In this document: one piece after another, positions 43,121 through 52,871 of the stretch | Layout: each line of letters begins with the position of its first letter | Numbering within the stretch: the stretch's first letter is position 1 | Source of the DNA: Paenibacillus sp. FSL H8-0048 | GTDB lineage: Bacteria; Bacillota; Bacilli; Paenibacillales; Paenibacillaceae | Reading direction: 5' to 3' | Length of the DNA: 64,000 nt | NCBI RefSeq assembly: GCF_038002825.1 | Contig: NZ_JBBODF010000001.1 | Span: 5,580,001 to 5,644,000 of the forward strand | Notes under the pieces: model-generated | The model's database searches: none | What the model saw: only the letters and a program-made list of their open reading frames with translations | What the model was told of the DNA's origin: nothing | Made by a program: the position numbers and the translations under genes

Positions 43121-44293
43121 TTGAGAATATTAATCGTAGACGACAATCCTACCAATGTAATTATCATTCGTGAGATCCTCAAGAAGGAAGATTACCGGAA
43201 TTTCATAACGGCTTCGTCCGCTAAAGATATGCTGAAGCTGCTCGGCGTCGGTGCAGGGGAAGAGAACGGGCAGCCCCGGCCGTCTGACGTGGACCTGATT
43301 CTGCTGGATATGATGATGCCGGAGATGGATGGGATTGAAGCCTGCCGTGTAGTTCAGCAATATGAGCATCTGAAGGATATTCCTATTATTATGGTTACGG
43401 CTGTAGGTGACTCTAAGAAGCTTGCCGAGGCGCTGGATGCCGGAGCGGTGGATTATGTGACGAAGCCCATCAACAAGGTGGAGCTGATGGCCCGCATCCG
43501 CCTCGCGCTGCGGCTGAAGCGTGAGAAGGACTGGCATAAGGAGCGGGACCAGCGGATACAGGATGAATTGAAGCTGGCTGCCCTGGTGCAGAATGCGGTA
43601 CTCAGTTTGCCGCTGGCCGAGGAGAGCCTGGAGGTGCATGCCATCTATCAGCCTTCCTTCGAGCTGGCCGGAGATCTGTATGCCTGGTATCCGCTGGGGG
43701 ACGGGCGTTATGCGGTGATTCTGCTGGATATGATGGGCCATGGGATCTCGTCTTCCCTGTTCTGTATGTTCCTGGCCTCTGTGCTGAAGGATACTGTAAC
43801 TACGTATGTGGAGCCGGAAAAAGTCATTCAGGAGCTGAACAGACGATTCAATCAGCTCTATATTGAGAAGCAGCTGGTCCAGTATTATTTCACGGCCATT
43901 TATCTTGTCATTGATACCCGCATGAAGCGGATTAATTATGTGAATGCCGGGCATCCGCCGGCGCTGTTCTTTGAAGGGAACGCTAAGACTCCGGTGCTGC
44001 TTGAGAGCAATTGTCACCCTGTGGGCCTGTTTGACCGGATCGATATCCAGCAGCAGAGCCTTAGCTATGAGGATGAGGGGCATCTGGTGCTGTTCACGGA
44101 CGGCCTTTTGGAGATGGTGGAGGGAGGTCAGGAGGAGCAGCTGCAATTCATGATCGGACATTTGAATACCACTCATGACTGGCAGGAAGAACTGGTACGC
44201 GCTGCATTCCTGAGCGAGCCTGTTAACGCGGACCGGGATGACGATAAATGTCTGGTCTGGATCTCGCTGAAGAAAGGAACCGATATGGAATGA
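43121..44293 (+). CDS. receiver-PP2C phosphatase, RsbY-like sigma-B activator
   Basis: Predicted to dephosphorylate RsbV and so release sigma-B. N-terminal receiver (VDDNPTN, phospho-acceptor Asp63 in LLDMMMPEMDG, Thr in MVTAVGD, Lys in TKPINK), a short coil, then a SpoIIE-type PP2C domain (about residues 150-385) with metal-binding acidic residues in AGDLYAWYP, LLDMMGHG, FTDGLLEM and DRDDDKC. This is the layout of B. cereus RsbY. The start is TTG 43121 with GAGGTG 6 nt upstream; GTG 43112 is in frame but overlaps that site. Its stop overlaps the next gene's start (ATGA). Confidence 0.87.
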   Translation: MRILIVDDNPTNVIIIREILKKEDYRNFITASSAKDMLKLLGVGAGEENGQPRPSDVDLILLDMMMPEMDGIEACRVVQQYEHLKDIPIIMVTAVGDSKKLAEALDAGAVDYVTKPINKVELMARIRLALRLKREKDWHKERDQRIQDELKLAALVQNAVLSLPLAEESLEVHAIYQPSFELAGDLYAWYPLGDGRYAVILLDMMGHGISSSLFCMFLASVLKDTVTTYVEPEKVIQELNRRFNQLYIEKQLVQYYFTAIYLVIDTRMKRINYVNAGHPPALFFEGNAKTPVLLESNCHPVGLFDRIDIQQQSLSYEDEGHLVLFTDGLLEMVEGGQEEQLQFMIGHLNTTHDWQEELVRAAFLSEPVNADRDDDKCLVWISLKKGTDME

Positions 44294-47200
44294 AGATAAA
44301 GGCTAAACTGCTGATCGGGTTCAGTGCCATGCTGGCAATTATGCTTGCGCTGACCCTGATCGGGTATGACAGGCTTCATTATATGAGCAGCCAGCTGGAC
44401 AGCTACCAGGAGAGATACAGCAAGGGCCGGGCTTCTTCAGGACTTCGCGGGGAAGTGAACGACATGGCAAGGATATTGACCACCTCCATGCTTAATGCCG
44501 ATACTGTAACCCTGGAAGCGCAGAAGGCGGAGATTGACAGCAAGGTTCTCAAGTCAGCGGAGCATCTGAAGAACATTAAGGCTTCGCTGAAGACCGCAGA
44601 GGAACTGCAAATATTATCCCGGATTGAGAACTCCTATTCTGCGTATCTGAAATATCAGGATAAGGTTCTGGAGATGCTGGGAGCCGGATACTTTCAGAAT
44701 GCCAACACGTACCGTAACGCAGAAGGGCAGGACGTTCAGAACGAGGTGCTGAACAGTCTGAATGCGTTGTCTGATTATAATGCCTTCCGCATGACCGAGG
44801 AGACGGCCAATGCCCAGGAGGCTTCGAGCCGATCGATTCAGATGGTCACACTGATCATGGTCTTGGGGCTGCTGCTGGGGCTGGGTGTCATTCTGTGGGT
44901 GATACCGAGTATCACACGCGGCCTAAGCGTCGTCTCCATGATGATTACCAGCTTCGGCAACGGCAAGATGCGGGCGATCCGCAGGATCAAGGTGAAATCG
45001 AAGGATGAGATTGGCGATGTAGCACGGGTATTCCAGCGGATGGCTGAGGATATTGAGCAGAAGCAGGAGCTGGAGAGATCCTATTCCCAGGCACAGAGTG
45101 ACCAGGCTTGGCTGAATGCCAACATTGCCCGGATTACCGAGCTGCTGCGCGGTGTCAGCTCACTGGATCAGGTATCCCAGACCTTCATCAGTGAGTTCAC
45201 GCCGGTGCTGGGAGCACAGTATGGTGCCGTCTACCTGAAGAGCCAGGACAATCCGAACCTGCTGGTCAGCAGTGCCTTTTATGCCGGTGAGGAGGGGGTT
45301 ACGCCGAAGGAGAGCTTCGAGATTGGCCAGGGCCTAATCGGGCAGAGCGCCTTGGATAAGCTGCCGATCAAGCTGACAGAGGCGCCTGACAACTATATCT
45401 CGGTGTCTTCGGGATTCGGGGAAGCGCATCCGAGTTATATTTCCATTCACCCGCTTTTATTCGAGGATGAAGTGCTGGGTGTAGTAGAATTCGCATCCTT
45501 CACACCGTTCTCGGTGCTGCAGAATGAACTGCTTCATCAGCTCTCCAGTAATCTGGGGATTATTCTGAACAACATCAGCCGCAGGCTAGTGGTTGAGGAA
45601 TTGCTGCGCGAATCGCAGGCACTGACCGAAGAGCTGCAATGCCAGTCGGAAGAGCTGCAGACCCAGCAGGAGGAGCTGCGCCGCTCCAACGAGAATCTGG
45701 AGGAGCAGACGGATGCCCTGAAGCGTTCAGAGGAGCTGCTGCAGCGCCAGCAGGAAGAGCTGGAGCATTACAATACAGAGCTGGTCGCCAAGACCCGTGC
45801 ACTGCAGGATCAGGTGCAGGAGGTTGAGGAGAAGAAGGATGAAATCGAGCATGCCCGCATGCAGTTGGAGAAGCAGGCTATGCAGCTTGCAGTAACCAGC
45901 AAATACAAATCCGAATTCCTGGCCAATATGTCCCATGAGCTGCGCACACCGCTGAACAGCCTGCTCATTCTCTCCCAGCTCCTTACGGAGAATAAGGAAG
46001 GCAATCTGAGCGAGAAGCAGGTGGAATTTGCCCATACCATCTATATGTCAGGTGCAGATCTGCTTAAGATGATTGACGAGATTCTTGATTTGTCCAAGGT
46101 CGATGCCGGCAAAATGGAGCTGAATCACGAAGAGATTCCGCTGATTGAGCTGAAGACCTTCGTGAAGCAGAACTTTGCTCCGCTGGCTGCGAAGAAGGGG
46201 CTGTCGCTGCGCCTGTCCTTTGACGAGCCGCTGCCGGACAGCGTATATAGCGACAGTCACAGACTGAAGCAGATCCTGCGTAACCTGTTGTCCAATGCCT
46301 TCAAATTCACCAGCGAAGGGTATGTGGAATTCTCTGTCAGCCGTGCGGACGTCAAGCGGCTGCCTGCCTATCTGCCGCATGATTATGATTATATTGCCAT
46401 AGCCGTTAAGGACAGCGGCATCGGTATTCCGTCCGATAAGATGGATATCGTCTTCGAGGCGTTCCAGCAGGTGGATGGGACGACGAGCCGCAAATATGGC
46501 GGCACGGGGCTTGGTCTCTCAATCAGCCGCGAATTAGCCCGCCTGATGGGCGGAGCCATCGGACTGGAGTCCCGCGAAGGGCAAGGAAGTGTATTCACAC
46601 TGTATTTGCCGGTTCAGGGGAACTTCAGCCTGTTGCCGGGAGCGGTAGAAGCCGCTCCTGCCGGGGAGCCCTTGCAGCTTGAGGAGTTCCGGGAGGAACT
46701 GTCATGGGATAGAGCAGGGGATATCGCGCCTACACCTGTTATGCCTGTAGTTGTGGAAGATGACCGCGATTCTCTGGCCAGCGGCGACAAGGTGCTGCTG
46801 ATTATTGAGGATGACGAGAGCTTTGCCAAGATTCTGCTGGGCATGGCCCGCGGGCGCGGCTTCAAGGGACTGGTAGCCCTGCAGGGCGATACCGGCCTGC
46901 AGATGGCGAAGACTCTGCTGCCGGACGCGATCATTCTCGACATCCAGCTGCCGGTCATGGACGGCTGGTCGATTCTGAGGGAGCTTAAGAGCGACTCCCA
47001 GACACGCCATATTCCGGTGCATGTGATCTCTGTGAATGATGAGATGAAGCAGGGGCTCATGATGGGAGCGATGGCCTATCTTAGAAAGCCGTCCTCGCGT
47101 GAAGCGCTGGACCGGGCCTTCTCGCAGATTGAGAATTACACCGCCAGCACGATGAAGCATCTCCTGATCGTCGAGGACGACGATATCCAGCGCCGCTCTA

Positions 47201-47958
47201 TTGAGGAGCTTATCGGACATGATGATGTAGTGATTACGGCGGTGTCTTCAGGTCAAGAGGCTCTGAATGAACTGCACAAGCAGAGATATGATTGTATGGT
47301 GCTTGATCTGATGCTGGATGATATGACCGGCTTCGAGCTGCTGGATCAGATCCGTGACGATGAGGAGCTAAACGATCTGCCGATTATTATATATACCGGC
47401 AAGGATCTGGACAGCAAGGAAGAGACCAAGCTGCGCAAATATGCGGAATCCATTATCATCAAGGATGTCCGCTCGCCGGAACGGCTTTTGGATGAGACAA
47501 CGCTCTTCATGCACCGGGTAGAAGCAAATCTGCCGGAGGATAAGCGTAAAATCCTGCAAAAGCTGCACAATAAAGAGGAGCTGTTTGACGGCAAAAAAAT
47601 TCTGCTCGTCGATGATGATATCCGCAACGTCTTTGCCCTCTCCAGTGTGCTCGAAGGCTATCACATGGAAGTGAAATTTGCCGAGAACGGCCGCGAGGCC
47701 ATCGACATGCTTGTCGAACAGACTGATTATGACCTGGTGCTGATGGATATGATGATGCCCGAGATGGACGGGTATGAAGCGATGCGCCGCATCCGGCAGA
47801 TGCCGCAGTACCAGAAATTGCCGATTATCGCCCTCACAGCCAAGGCTATGAAGGAAGACCGGGCCAAGTGTATTGAAGCCGGAGCCTCCGATTATATGAA
47901 GAAACCGATCAGTACAGATCAGCTTCTTTCGTTAATGCGCGTCTGGTTGTATTCGTAA
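44290..47958 (+). CDS. hybrid sensor histidine kinase with three receivers, RsbK-like
   Basis: Membrane sensor kinase of 1222 aa. Order: transmembrane helix (about 5-28), extracellular four-helix-type sensor, second helix (about 190-215), HAMP, GAF (about 280-435), a Glu/Gln-rich coiled coil (about 440-540), HisKA with His549 in NMSHELRTPLNS, ATPase domain (LLSNAFKFT, DSGIGIP, GGTGLGLSIS), then receivers with Asp884, Asp1006 and Asp1153. In the third, LLVDDDIRNVFALSSVLE is typical of stress-type hybrids. Start ATG 44290 overlaps the phosphatase stop. Position between an RsbY-like phosphatase and a CheR-type methyltransferase parallels B. cereus RsbK; that protein has fewer receivers. Confidence 0.87.
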   Translation: MKIKAKLLIGFSAMLAIMLALTLIGYDRLHYMSSQLDSYQERYSKGRASSGLRGEVNDMARILTTSMLNADTVTLEAQKAEIDSKVLKSAEHLKNIKASLKTAEELQILSRIENSYSAYLKYQDKVLEMLGAGYFQNANTYRNAEGQDVQNEVLNSLNALSDYNAFRMTEETANAQEASSRSIQMVTLIMVLGLLLGLGVILWVIPSITRGLSVVSMMITSFGNGKMRAIRRIKVKSKDEIGDVARVFQRMAEDIEQKQELERSYSQAQSDQAWLNANIARITELLRGVSSLDQVSQTFISEFTPVLGAQYGAVYLKSQDNPNLLVSSAFYAGEEGVTPKESFEIGQGLIGQSALDKLPIKLTEAPDNYISVSSGFGEAHPSYISIHPLLFEDEVLGVVEFASFTPFSVLQNELLHQLSSNLGIILNNISRRLVVEELLRESQALTEELQCQSEELQTQQEELRRSNENLEEQTDALKRSEELLQRQQEELEHYNTELVAKTRALQDQVQEVEEKKDEIEHARMQLEKQAMQLAVTSKYKSEFLANMSHELRTPLNSLLILSQLLTENKEGNLSEKQVEFAHTIYMSGADLLKMIDEILDLSKVDAGKMELNHEEIPLIELKTFVKQNFAPLAAKKGLSLRLSFDEPLPDSVYSDSHRLKQILRNLLSNAFKFTSEGYVEFSVSRADVKRLPAYLPHDYDYIAIAVKDSGIGIPSDKMDIVFEAFQQVDGTTSRKYGGTGLGLSISRELARLMGGAIGLESREGQGSVFTLYLPVQGNFSLLPGAVEAAPAGEPLQLEEFREELSWDRAGDIAPTPVMPVVVEDDRDSLASGDKVLLIIEDDESFAKILLGMARGRGFKGLVALQGDTGLQMAKTLLPDAIILDIQLPVMDGWSILRELKSDSQTRHIPVHVISVNDEMKQGLMMGAMAYLRKPSSREALDRAFSQIENYTASTMKHLLIVEDDDIQRRSIEELIGHDDVVITAVSSGQEALNELHKQRYDCMVLDLMLDDMTGFELLDQIRDDEELNDLPIIIYTGKDLDSKEETKLRKYAESIIIKDVRSPERLLDETTLFMHRVEANLPEDKRKILQKLHNKEELFDGKKILLVDDDIRNVFALSSVLEGYHMEVKFAENGREAIDMLVEQTDYDLVLMDMMMPEMDGYEAMRRIRQMPQYQKLPIIALTAKAMKEDRAKCIEAGASDYMKKPISTDQLLSLMRVWLYS

Positions 47959-48033
47959 GGGTGATTTCGGGGTAATACCTATACAGCAGGTTCAAACCAA
48001 GTACGGAAATAAGGCGCAGGCAAGGGAGTATTG

Positions 48034-48909
48034 ATGACAATGGCAGCGATGGAGCACGGATATGAGGGGCAGGGGAATCCGCCGGAGAACAAGCAGGAGC
48101 TTGAACAGATTGAGATTGAGCTGCTTCTGAACGGAGTACACCGTTTGTATGGATATGATTTCAGGAATTATGCCCTGCCCTCCTTGAAGCGGCGCATCTG
48201 GCATCATGTCCATGCAGAGAGCTTACCTACCATTTCTGCCCTGCAGGAAAAGGTGCTGCATGACCGTGCATGCTTCGAGCGGTTCGTGTACAGTCTCTCG
48301 ATCCCTGTGACAGAGATGTTCCGTGATCCCGGACTCTTCCTGACCTTCCGTCAGAAGGTCATTCCGCTCCTGCGGACCTATCCTTATATCCGGATCTGGC
48401 ACGCCGGCTGCTCCACAGGCGAAGAGGTCTACTCGATGGCAATTATGCTGCATGAGGAAGGACTGTATGACAAGGCAAGAATTTATGCCACGGACATGAA
48501 CGCCCGTTCCTTGCAGCAGGCCAAAGAAGGCGTGTACGAGATCGGCAAGATGAAACAATACACCAAGAACTACCTGGAGGCCGGAGGCACAGGTGTCTTC
48601 TCGGAATACTATACAGCGAAATATAACTCAGTGATTCTGCAGCCGTATTTGCGCAAGAATATCATTTTTGCAGAGCATAATCTGGCAACGGACACTTCCT
48701 TCAATGAATTCAATGTGATCCTGTGCCGGAACGTAATGATCTACTTCAACGATGAGCTCCGCGATCATGTGCATGGCTTGTTCCATGAGAGCCTCAGCCG
48801 GTTCGGAGTGCTGGTCCTCGGTTCCAAGGAATCCATTCATTTCACTCGCTACAGTGACAGCTATGAGCCTCTGGACCGGGTTGAGAAAATATACCGCAAA
48901 AATAAATAG
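48034..48909 (+). CDS. CheR-type protein methyltransferase, RsbM-like
   Basis: S-adenosylmethionine-dependent methyltransferase for glutamate side chains. 291 aa with the CheR core: VTEMFRDP, cofactor motif [21 protein letters not shown], and the [13 protein letters not shown] block ending in LGSKESIHF. No chemotaxis receptor gene is in the window; the neighbouring hybrid kinase with its Glu/Gln-rich coiled coil is the natural substrate, as RsbM methylates RsbK in B. cereus. AAGGGAG supports ATG 48034; TTG 48031 is the longer alternative. Confidence 0.85.
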   Translation: MTMAAMEHGYEGQGNPPENKQELEQIEIELLLNGVHRLYGYDFRNYALPSLKRRIWHHVHAESLPTISALQEKVLHDRACFERFVYSLSIPVTEMFRDPGLFLTFRQKVIPLLRTYPYIRIWHAGCSTGEEVYSMAIMLHEEGLYDKARIYATDMNARSLQQAKEGVYEIGKMKQYTKNYLEAGGTGVFSEYYTAKYNSVILQPYLRKNIIFAEHNLATDTSFNEFNVILCRNVMIYFNDELRDHVHGLFHESLSRFGVLVLGSKESIHFTRYSDSYEPLDRVEKIYRKNK

Positions 48910-48926
48910 CGGGTAAGGAGGGACCT

Positions 48927-50597
48927 ATGGGGGTTCAGGAACCGATTCATATACTGCTGGTTGACGACCGTCCCGAGAATTTGCTGGCACTCGAAGCCGT
49001 CCTTGAGAGTCAGCATTACAAGCTTGTCAAAGCCAATTCTGGAGAAGAAGCACTGCGGTGCTTATTGAAATATGAATTCGCCGTGATTGTTCTGGACGTT
49101 CAGATGCCAGGTATGGACGGGATCGAAACCGCCAAATTAATCAAAGCCAGGGAGAAAACCAAGGATATTCCGATCATCTTCATCTCAGCCAACAGCCGGG
49201 AGTCGGAGCATCTGTTCGCAGGGTATTCTGCCGGCGCCATTGATTATATGGTCAAACCGTTTATCCCGCAGATTCTGAAGTCGAAGATTGAAGGCTTTGT
49301 GAATATGTATCTGACCAGCAAGAAGCAGCAGATTCAAGCGATGCAGCTGCAGCAAAAGACGCTGGAGCTTGAGCGTATGAACGGCGAATTAATCAAAGCC
49401 AAGGAAGAAGCAGAGATCGCGGCTAAGGCCAAGACCGAGTTTCTGGCGATGATGAGCCATGAGATCCGCACGCCGATGAATGGTGTAGTGGGGATGATTG
49501 ATCTTTTGATGGAGACCGAGCTTGCTCCGGAGCAGAAGGAATATACAGAGATTATACGTAAAAGTGCGGACACCCTAATAACCGTGATTAATGATATTCT
49601 TGACTTCACCAAGATGGAATCGGGCAAAATGGAAATGGAAGAGCAATTATTCGAGCTGCATACCACCGTTCAGGAGGTATTTAGCCTGTTTTCGGCGGAA
49701 GCCGGCAAAAAAAATCTGGAGCTGGCCTATTTCATCGACCAGAAGCTGCCGCGGCTGATCTATGGCGATATGGCCCGTCTGCGTCAGGTGCTCATTAACC
49801 TTGTATCCAATGCGGTGAAATTTACCAACCAGGGCGGCGTGTATTTGGTTGCTTCCAGCCTGCCTGCAGCGGATAATAAACTGGTAGTGGAATTTACGGT
49901 TAAAGATACCGGCATCGGAATCTCGCCGGAGAAATGCGACCGGCTGTTCCAGCCCTTCTCCCAGCTTGATTCCTCCATGACACGTAAGTACGGAGGAACG
50001 GGCCTCGGCCTCGCCATCTGTAAATCCCTCGTAGGCATGATGGGCGGAGATATCCGTGTAGAGTCAATGGAAGAGAAGGGGGCTACCTTTGTATTCAATA
50101 TTCAGGTAGCCGTGCCTGAGCATGAGCTGGAGGGCAGCAGCGGGGAAGAGGAAGGCACAGCGGCCCAGGCAGACGAGGCAAACCGGAGCAAAGTGCTGGT
50201 CGTGGATGACCATCCGATTAACCAGCGGCTTATGGTTAGCATGCTGGATAAGCTCGGGTACCGGGCCGATGTGGCCGAGGACGGGAATCAGGCTGTTGAG
50301 CTGGCCCGGAAATCGGCTTATGATTTTATCTTCATGGACCTGCAGATGCCGGTGATGGATGGACTGGAAGCAACTTCCCTGATCCGTCAGGAAGGCAGCG
50401 GTTCTCCGGACAAGACAGTGATCATTGCGATGACTGCGAATGTGATGGAGGGGATTCAAGACCGCTGCACCGCTGCCGGGATGGACGGATACATCAGCAA
50501 GCCGCTCAAGCTTAGCAGCATCAAACAAATGATCTCCAGATATTCAGGCAGAGATAATCCCGCCACCCAGCGGAACACTTCACTTTTTAATGCTTGA
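48927..50597 (+). CDS. cytoplasmic hybrid kinase: receiver, HisKA/ATPase, receiver
   Basis: Soluble signalling protein of 556 aa without membrane helices. N-terminal receiver ([12 protein letters not shown], Asp57 in [14 protein letters not shown]), coiled linker (about 130-170), HisKA with His178 in [12 protein letters not shown], ATPase domain ([34 protein letters not shown]) and a second receiver ([12 protein letters not shown], Asp471 in [11 protein letters not shown]). It could relay phosphate between the large kinase and the RsbY-like phosphatase. This component goes beyond the B. cereus RsbK/RsbY/RsbM set. GGAGGG precedes the ATG. Confidence 0.88.
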   Translation: MGVQEPIHILLVDDRPENLLALEAVLESQHYKLVKANSGEEALRCLLKYEFAVIVLDVQMPGMDGIETAKLIKAREKTKDIPIIFISANSRESEHLFAGYSAGAIDYMVKPFIPQILKSKIEGFVNMYLTSKKQQIQAMQLQQKTLELERMNGELIKAKEEAEIAAKAKTEFLAMMSHEIRTPMNGVVGMIDLLMETELAPEQKEYTEIIRKSADTLITVINDILDFTKMESGKMEMEEQLFELHTTVQEVFSLFSAEAGKKNLELAYFIDQKLPRLIYGDMARLRQVLINLVSNAVKFTNQGGVYLVASSLPAADNKLVVEFTVKDTGIGISPEKCDRLFQPFSQLDSSMTRKYGGTGLGLAICKSLVGMMGGDIRVESMEEKGATFVFNIQVAVPEHELEGSSGEEEGTAAQADEANRSKVLVVDDHPINQRLMVSMLDKLGYRADVAEDGNQAVELARKSAYDFIFMDLQMPVMDGLEATSLIRQEGSGSPDKTVIIAMTANVMEGIQDRCTAAGMDGYISKPLKLSSIKQMISRYSGRDNPATQRNTSLFNA

Positions 50598-50633
50598 CCC
50601 ATGAATTACCAGCGCCGGCATTGTCCCTTTATT

Positions 50634-50659
50634 GTTTCAAGCCTAGGCTATTAGGGTTA
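50634..50659 (+). promoter_or_regulatory. sigma-B-type promoter of rsbV-rsbW-sigB
   Basis: GTTTCA (50634-50639), 14 nt, GGGTTA (50654-50659), 36 bp before the rsbV start. Autoregulation of this operon by sigma-B is the rule in Bacillus, which supports the call. Confidence 0.75.
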
Positions 50660-50695
50660 TTGGTAAAGAAAACATTTAAACCAGGAGAGTTGTCT

Positions 50696-51034
50696 ATGAA
50701 TACACATAAAAGCGAAAAGTTTCACGCAAAGACCGAAACCGTTGGTTCGGTATGTACGGTTTATCTTGTAGGTGAACTCGATCTGTCTGTAGCGCCTGAC
50801 TTTCGTCTGGTGATGGAACCGCTAGTGGGAGACACGGGGCTTGATCTCGTGATTAATCTGAAGGATCTGAAATACATTGACAGCACAGGTATCGGAATCC
50901 TGTTGTCGATTCTCAAAGCAAGACATGGAATGGACGTCAAATTCACCGTTGCTGAAGTTCCCCCGCAAATACAGAAGCTGTTTGACATGACCGGCATTTC
51001 CAAGTTTTTTGCCTCCCAAGAGAATTCCCACTAG
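50696..51034 (+). CDS. rsbV: anti-anti-sigma factor (STAS)
   Basis: Binds RsbW when unphosphorylated and frees sigma-B. 112-residue STAS domain with VYLVGELDLSVAPDF and the phosphorylation loop YIDSTGIGILLSIL, where the Ser is the RsbW target. AGGAGAG selects ATG 50696; the open frame upstream overlaps the previous gene and is not used. Followed by rsbW after 18 bp. Confidence 0.93.
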   Translation: MNTHKSEKFHAKTETVGSVCTVYLVGELDLSVAPDFRLVMEPLVGDTGLDLVINLKDLKYIDSTGIGILLSILKARHGMDVKFTVAEVPPQIQKLFDMTGISKFFASQENSH

Positions 51035-51052
51035 GAAAGGATCGAACTAAGA

Positions 51053-51505
51053 ATGAGTGATGACATACAAAGAGTAGTTCTTCAGTTACCCGCCAGTGCA
51101 GAATATGTCGATATTGTCAGACTTAATTTATACGGCATTGCCTCCAAGATGGGTTTCACTTATGAAGACATTGAAGATATGAAGGTAGCCGTCTCAGAAG
51201 CGTGTAATAACTCCGTGCTCTATGCCTATGGGCAGGCAGACGGTATGGTTGATGTAATCTTTGAGGTAGGAACAAGCGTCTTATCCATTACTGTCAAAGA
51301 TGAGGGGGAGAGCTTTGATAGTTTGGATGCGTCCGGAGAACGTCTGACGCTTCATGACAAGGAGCTGAATGATGTTCAAGTGGGCGGACTCGGATTCTAT
51401 TTAATGCAGGCGCTGATGGATGACGTTAGCGTCGTTAGCGAAGCAGGGAAAGGGACAGTCGTTACCCTGACTAAACGGCTCAATTTCAGCGAGGAGAAAG
51501 TATGA
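51053..51505 (+). CDS. rsbW: anti-sigma factor and serine kinase
   Basis: Holds sigma-B inactive and phosphorylates RsbV. GHKL-type small kinase of 150 aa: N box AVSEACNNSVLYAY, G1 box VKDEGESFD, and GGLGFYLMQALMDDV as G2. Length and motifs fit RsbW/SpoIIAB. Its TGA lies inside the ATGA overlap with sigB (51502), so the two are translationally coupled, which keeps the pair in balance. Confidence 0.93.
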   Translation: MSDDIQRVVLQLPASAEYVDIVRLNLYGIASKMGFTYEDIEDMKVAVSEACNNSVLYAYGQADGMVDVIFEVGTSVLSITVKDEGESFDSLDASGERLTLHDKELNDVQVGGLGFYLMQALMDDVSVVSEAGKGTVVTLTKRLNFSEEKV

Positions 51506-52272
51506 ATGACAAAGTGACTCCCCCAGAGTCCATGAATGAAGCGGTAAGCCTGATCTGGGAATACCAGCAGACGAAAGACAATGAAATTGCAACAGTGCTC
51601 ATCCGCAAATATGAACCCATGGTGAAGATGGCCGCCGGCAAAATTGCCCGTAACCGTCCGGATCTCTACGAGGATCTGTACCAGGTGGGGCAAATGGCGC
51701 TGATCCGGCTGCTGCAGCAATACGACATCAGCTTGGGGATTCCCTTCGAGCCGTATGCGATGAAGAGCATGATTGGACATATGAAAAACTTCCTGCGCGA
51801 TAAATCCTGGTACATACAGGTTCCGCGGCGGATTAAGGAAAAAGGCGCGCTTGTTCAGCAGGCCATTGATGAACTGACCATCCGGCTCGAACGTTCTCCG
51901 GCGGTTGAAGAGATCGCCCATTATCTGGATCTTACTGTAGAAGAAACTGTAGAAGTACTGGCCGGCAGAGAGTGTTATCATTATGTCTCTCTGGATTCAC
52001 CGCTCTCCCAGGAAGAGAGTGGAGCTACACTCGGTGAATTGATCAGCTCCGATGCGAATGACTACGAGACGGTGGAGAAGCGTATGGATCTCCAGCAGGC
52101 GCTCGGACAGCTGAAGGAGCAGGAGCAGCAGGTGCTGCTCTTGGCCTTCCAGGATGGTCAATCCCAGCGGGCTATTGCCCAGAAGCTGGGCGTCTCGCAG
52201 ATGAGTGTCTCCCGTATCCAGAAGCGGGCCACCGAGAAGCTGAAGCAGATCATGGCTAATTCATCCTATTAA
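51502..52272 (+). CDS. sigB: general stress sigma factor
   Basis: RNA polymerase sigma factor of the SigB/SigF/SigG group, 256 aa. Region 2 (PDLYEDLYQVGQMALIRLLQQYD and FEPYAMKSMIGHMKNFLRDKSW), region 3 (RRIKEKGALVQQAIDELTIR) and region 4 with its helix-turn-helix (GQSQRAIAQKLGVSQMSVSRIQK). Sporulation SigF is the main alternative, but SigF is co-transcribed with spoIIAA/AB and lacks PP2C/kinase neighbours; the stress cluster and sigma-B-like autoregulatory promoter favour SigB. A strong terminator follows. Confidence 0.9.
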   Translation: MNDKVTPPESMNEAVSLIWEYQQTKDNEIATVLIRKYEPMVKMAAGKIARNRPDLYEDLYQVGQMALIRLLQQYDISLGIPFEPYAMKSMIGHMKNFLRDKSWYIQVPRRIKEKGALVQQAIDELTIRLERSPAVEEIAHYLDLTVEETVEVLAGRECYHYVSLDSPLSQEESGATLGELISSDANDYETVEKRMDLQQALGQLKEQEQQVLLLAFQDGQSQRAIAQKLGVSQMSVSRIQKRATEKLKQIMANSSY

Positions 52273-52296
52273 ATATCAATGCCATTATATTTATCA

Positions 52297-52337
52297 GGGC
52301 AGGCTCTATCCCTTATGGGATGGAACCTGCCCTTTTT
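52297..52337 (+). terminator. intrinsic terminator after sigB
   Basis: AGGGCAGG with inner ATCCC/GGGAT pairs with CCTGCCCT, followed by TTTT. Confidence 0.9.
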
Positions 52338-52351
52338 ATGCGTCGTAGCAA

Positions 52352-52399
52352 CATCCCTCCTGCAGTCTATTCACGGTAGAGTAGGCTGCAGGAGGGATG
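52352..52399. terminator. long hairpin at 3' end of DUF5665 gene
   Basis: CATCCCTCCTGCAG (52352-52365) and CTGCAGGAGGGATG (52386-52399) are perfect arms, extended by CTA/TAG with one mismatch. It lies 15 bp past the stop of the minus-strand gene; no strong T run. Confidence 0.6.
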
Positions 52400-52413
52400 C
52401 GCGGGAAATGTAT

Positions 52414-52743
52414 TTAGTTCGCATCGATATACTTTTTGATTTCTCCAAGATATTCCCCGATAACCGGTACATTGAGAAACAAACTGAGAATATAGCCAAG
52501 AATACCGAGAATGAGAAAGGTACCGAGTGAGAGGCCCAGGCCTCTGGAGATGCCGGCCATCAGATTGGTGATGATCCGCTTCTTGGGGTCTGTATAGTTC
52601 TCCAGGATATCCTTGAACTCGGATTTCTCCAGTGAGTCAGCGATCTTGTCCAGCCTCGCATTCAAGCGTTTGACCTCATGCCGCAGCTCGAAGGGATGCT
52701 CATCTACGTCATAAGCTTTGGTTCTGTTGTCCGCTTCTCCCAT
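52414..52743 (-). CDS. DUF5665-type membrane protein
   Basis: 109 residues. A charged N-terminal helix (EVKRLNARLDKIADSLEKSEF), NYTDPKKRIITNLMAGISRG, then one or two hydrophobic helices (LGTFLILGILGYILSLFLNVP) and a C-terminal GEYLGEIKKYIDAN. The PKR..NLMAGISRGLG pattern matches DUF5665 proteins, function unknown. ATG 52743 chosen over the longer frame to 52797; the site AGGTAC is weak. It is the last gene before the convergent sigB operon. Confidence 0.65.
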   Translation of the reverse strand: MGEADNRTKAYDVDEHPFELRHEVKRLNARLDKIADSLEKSEFKDILENYTDPKKRIITNLMAGISRGLGLSLGTFLILGILGYILSLFLNVPVIGEYLGEIKKYIDAN

Positions 52744-52805
52744 AAGGCGTACCTGCTTTCTGTAGCCTGAACCAGGCTTTAATGGAATATAAGGCATGCA
52801 TAAAT

Positions 52806-52842
52806 AGAGAGCAGCCAGCTATAGACGATCTGGCCGCTCTCT
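52806..52842 (-). terminator. terminator of ytxH-like gene
   Basis: Minus strand AGAGAGCGGCCAG and CTGGCTGCTCTCT pair, followed by ATTTATG, 30 bp past the ytxH-like stop. Confidence 0.75.
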
Positions 52843-52871
52843 TGAATGTCTATTCAGCCGGAGCCCCGGCT

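Noticed and set aside
52744-52805. Sigma-B promoter for the DUF5665 gene (GGTTCA with a GGTACG-like -10)
   Set aside because: It would start transcription at the start codon and both boxes are poor; not reported as a feature.
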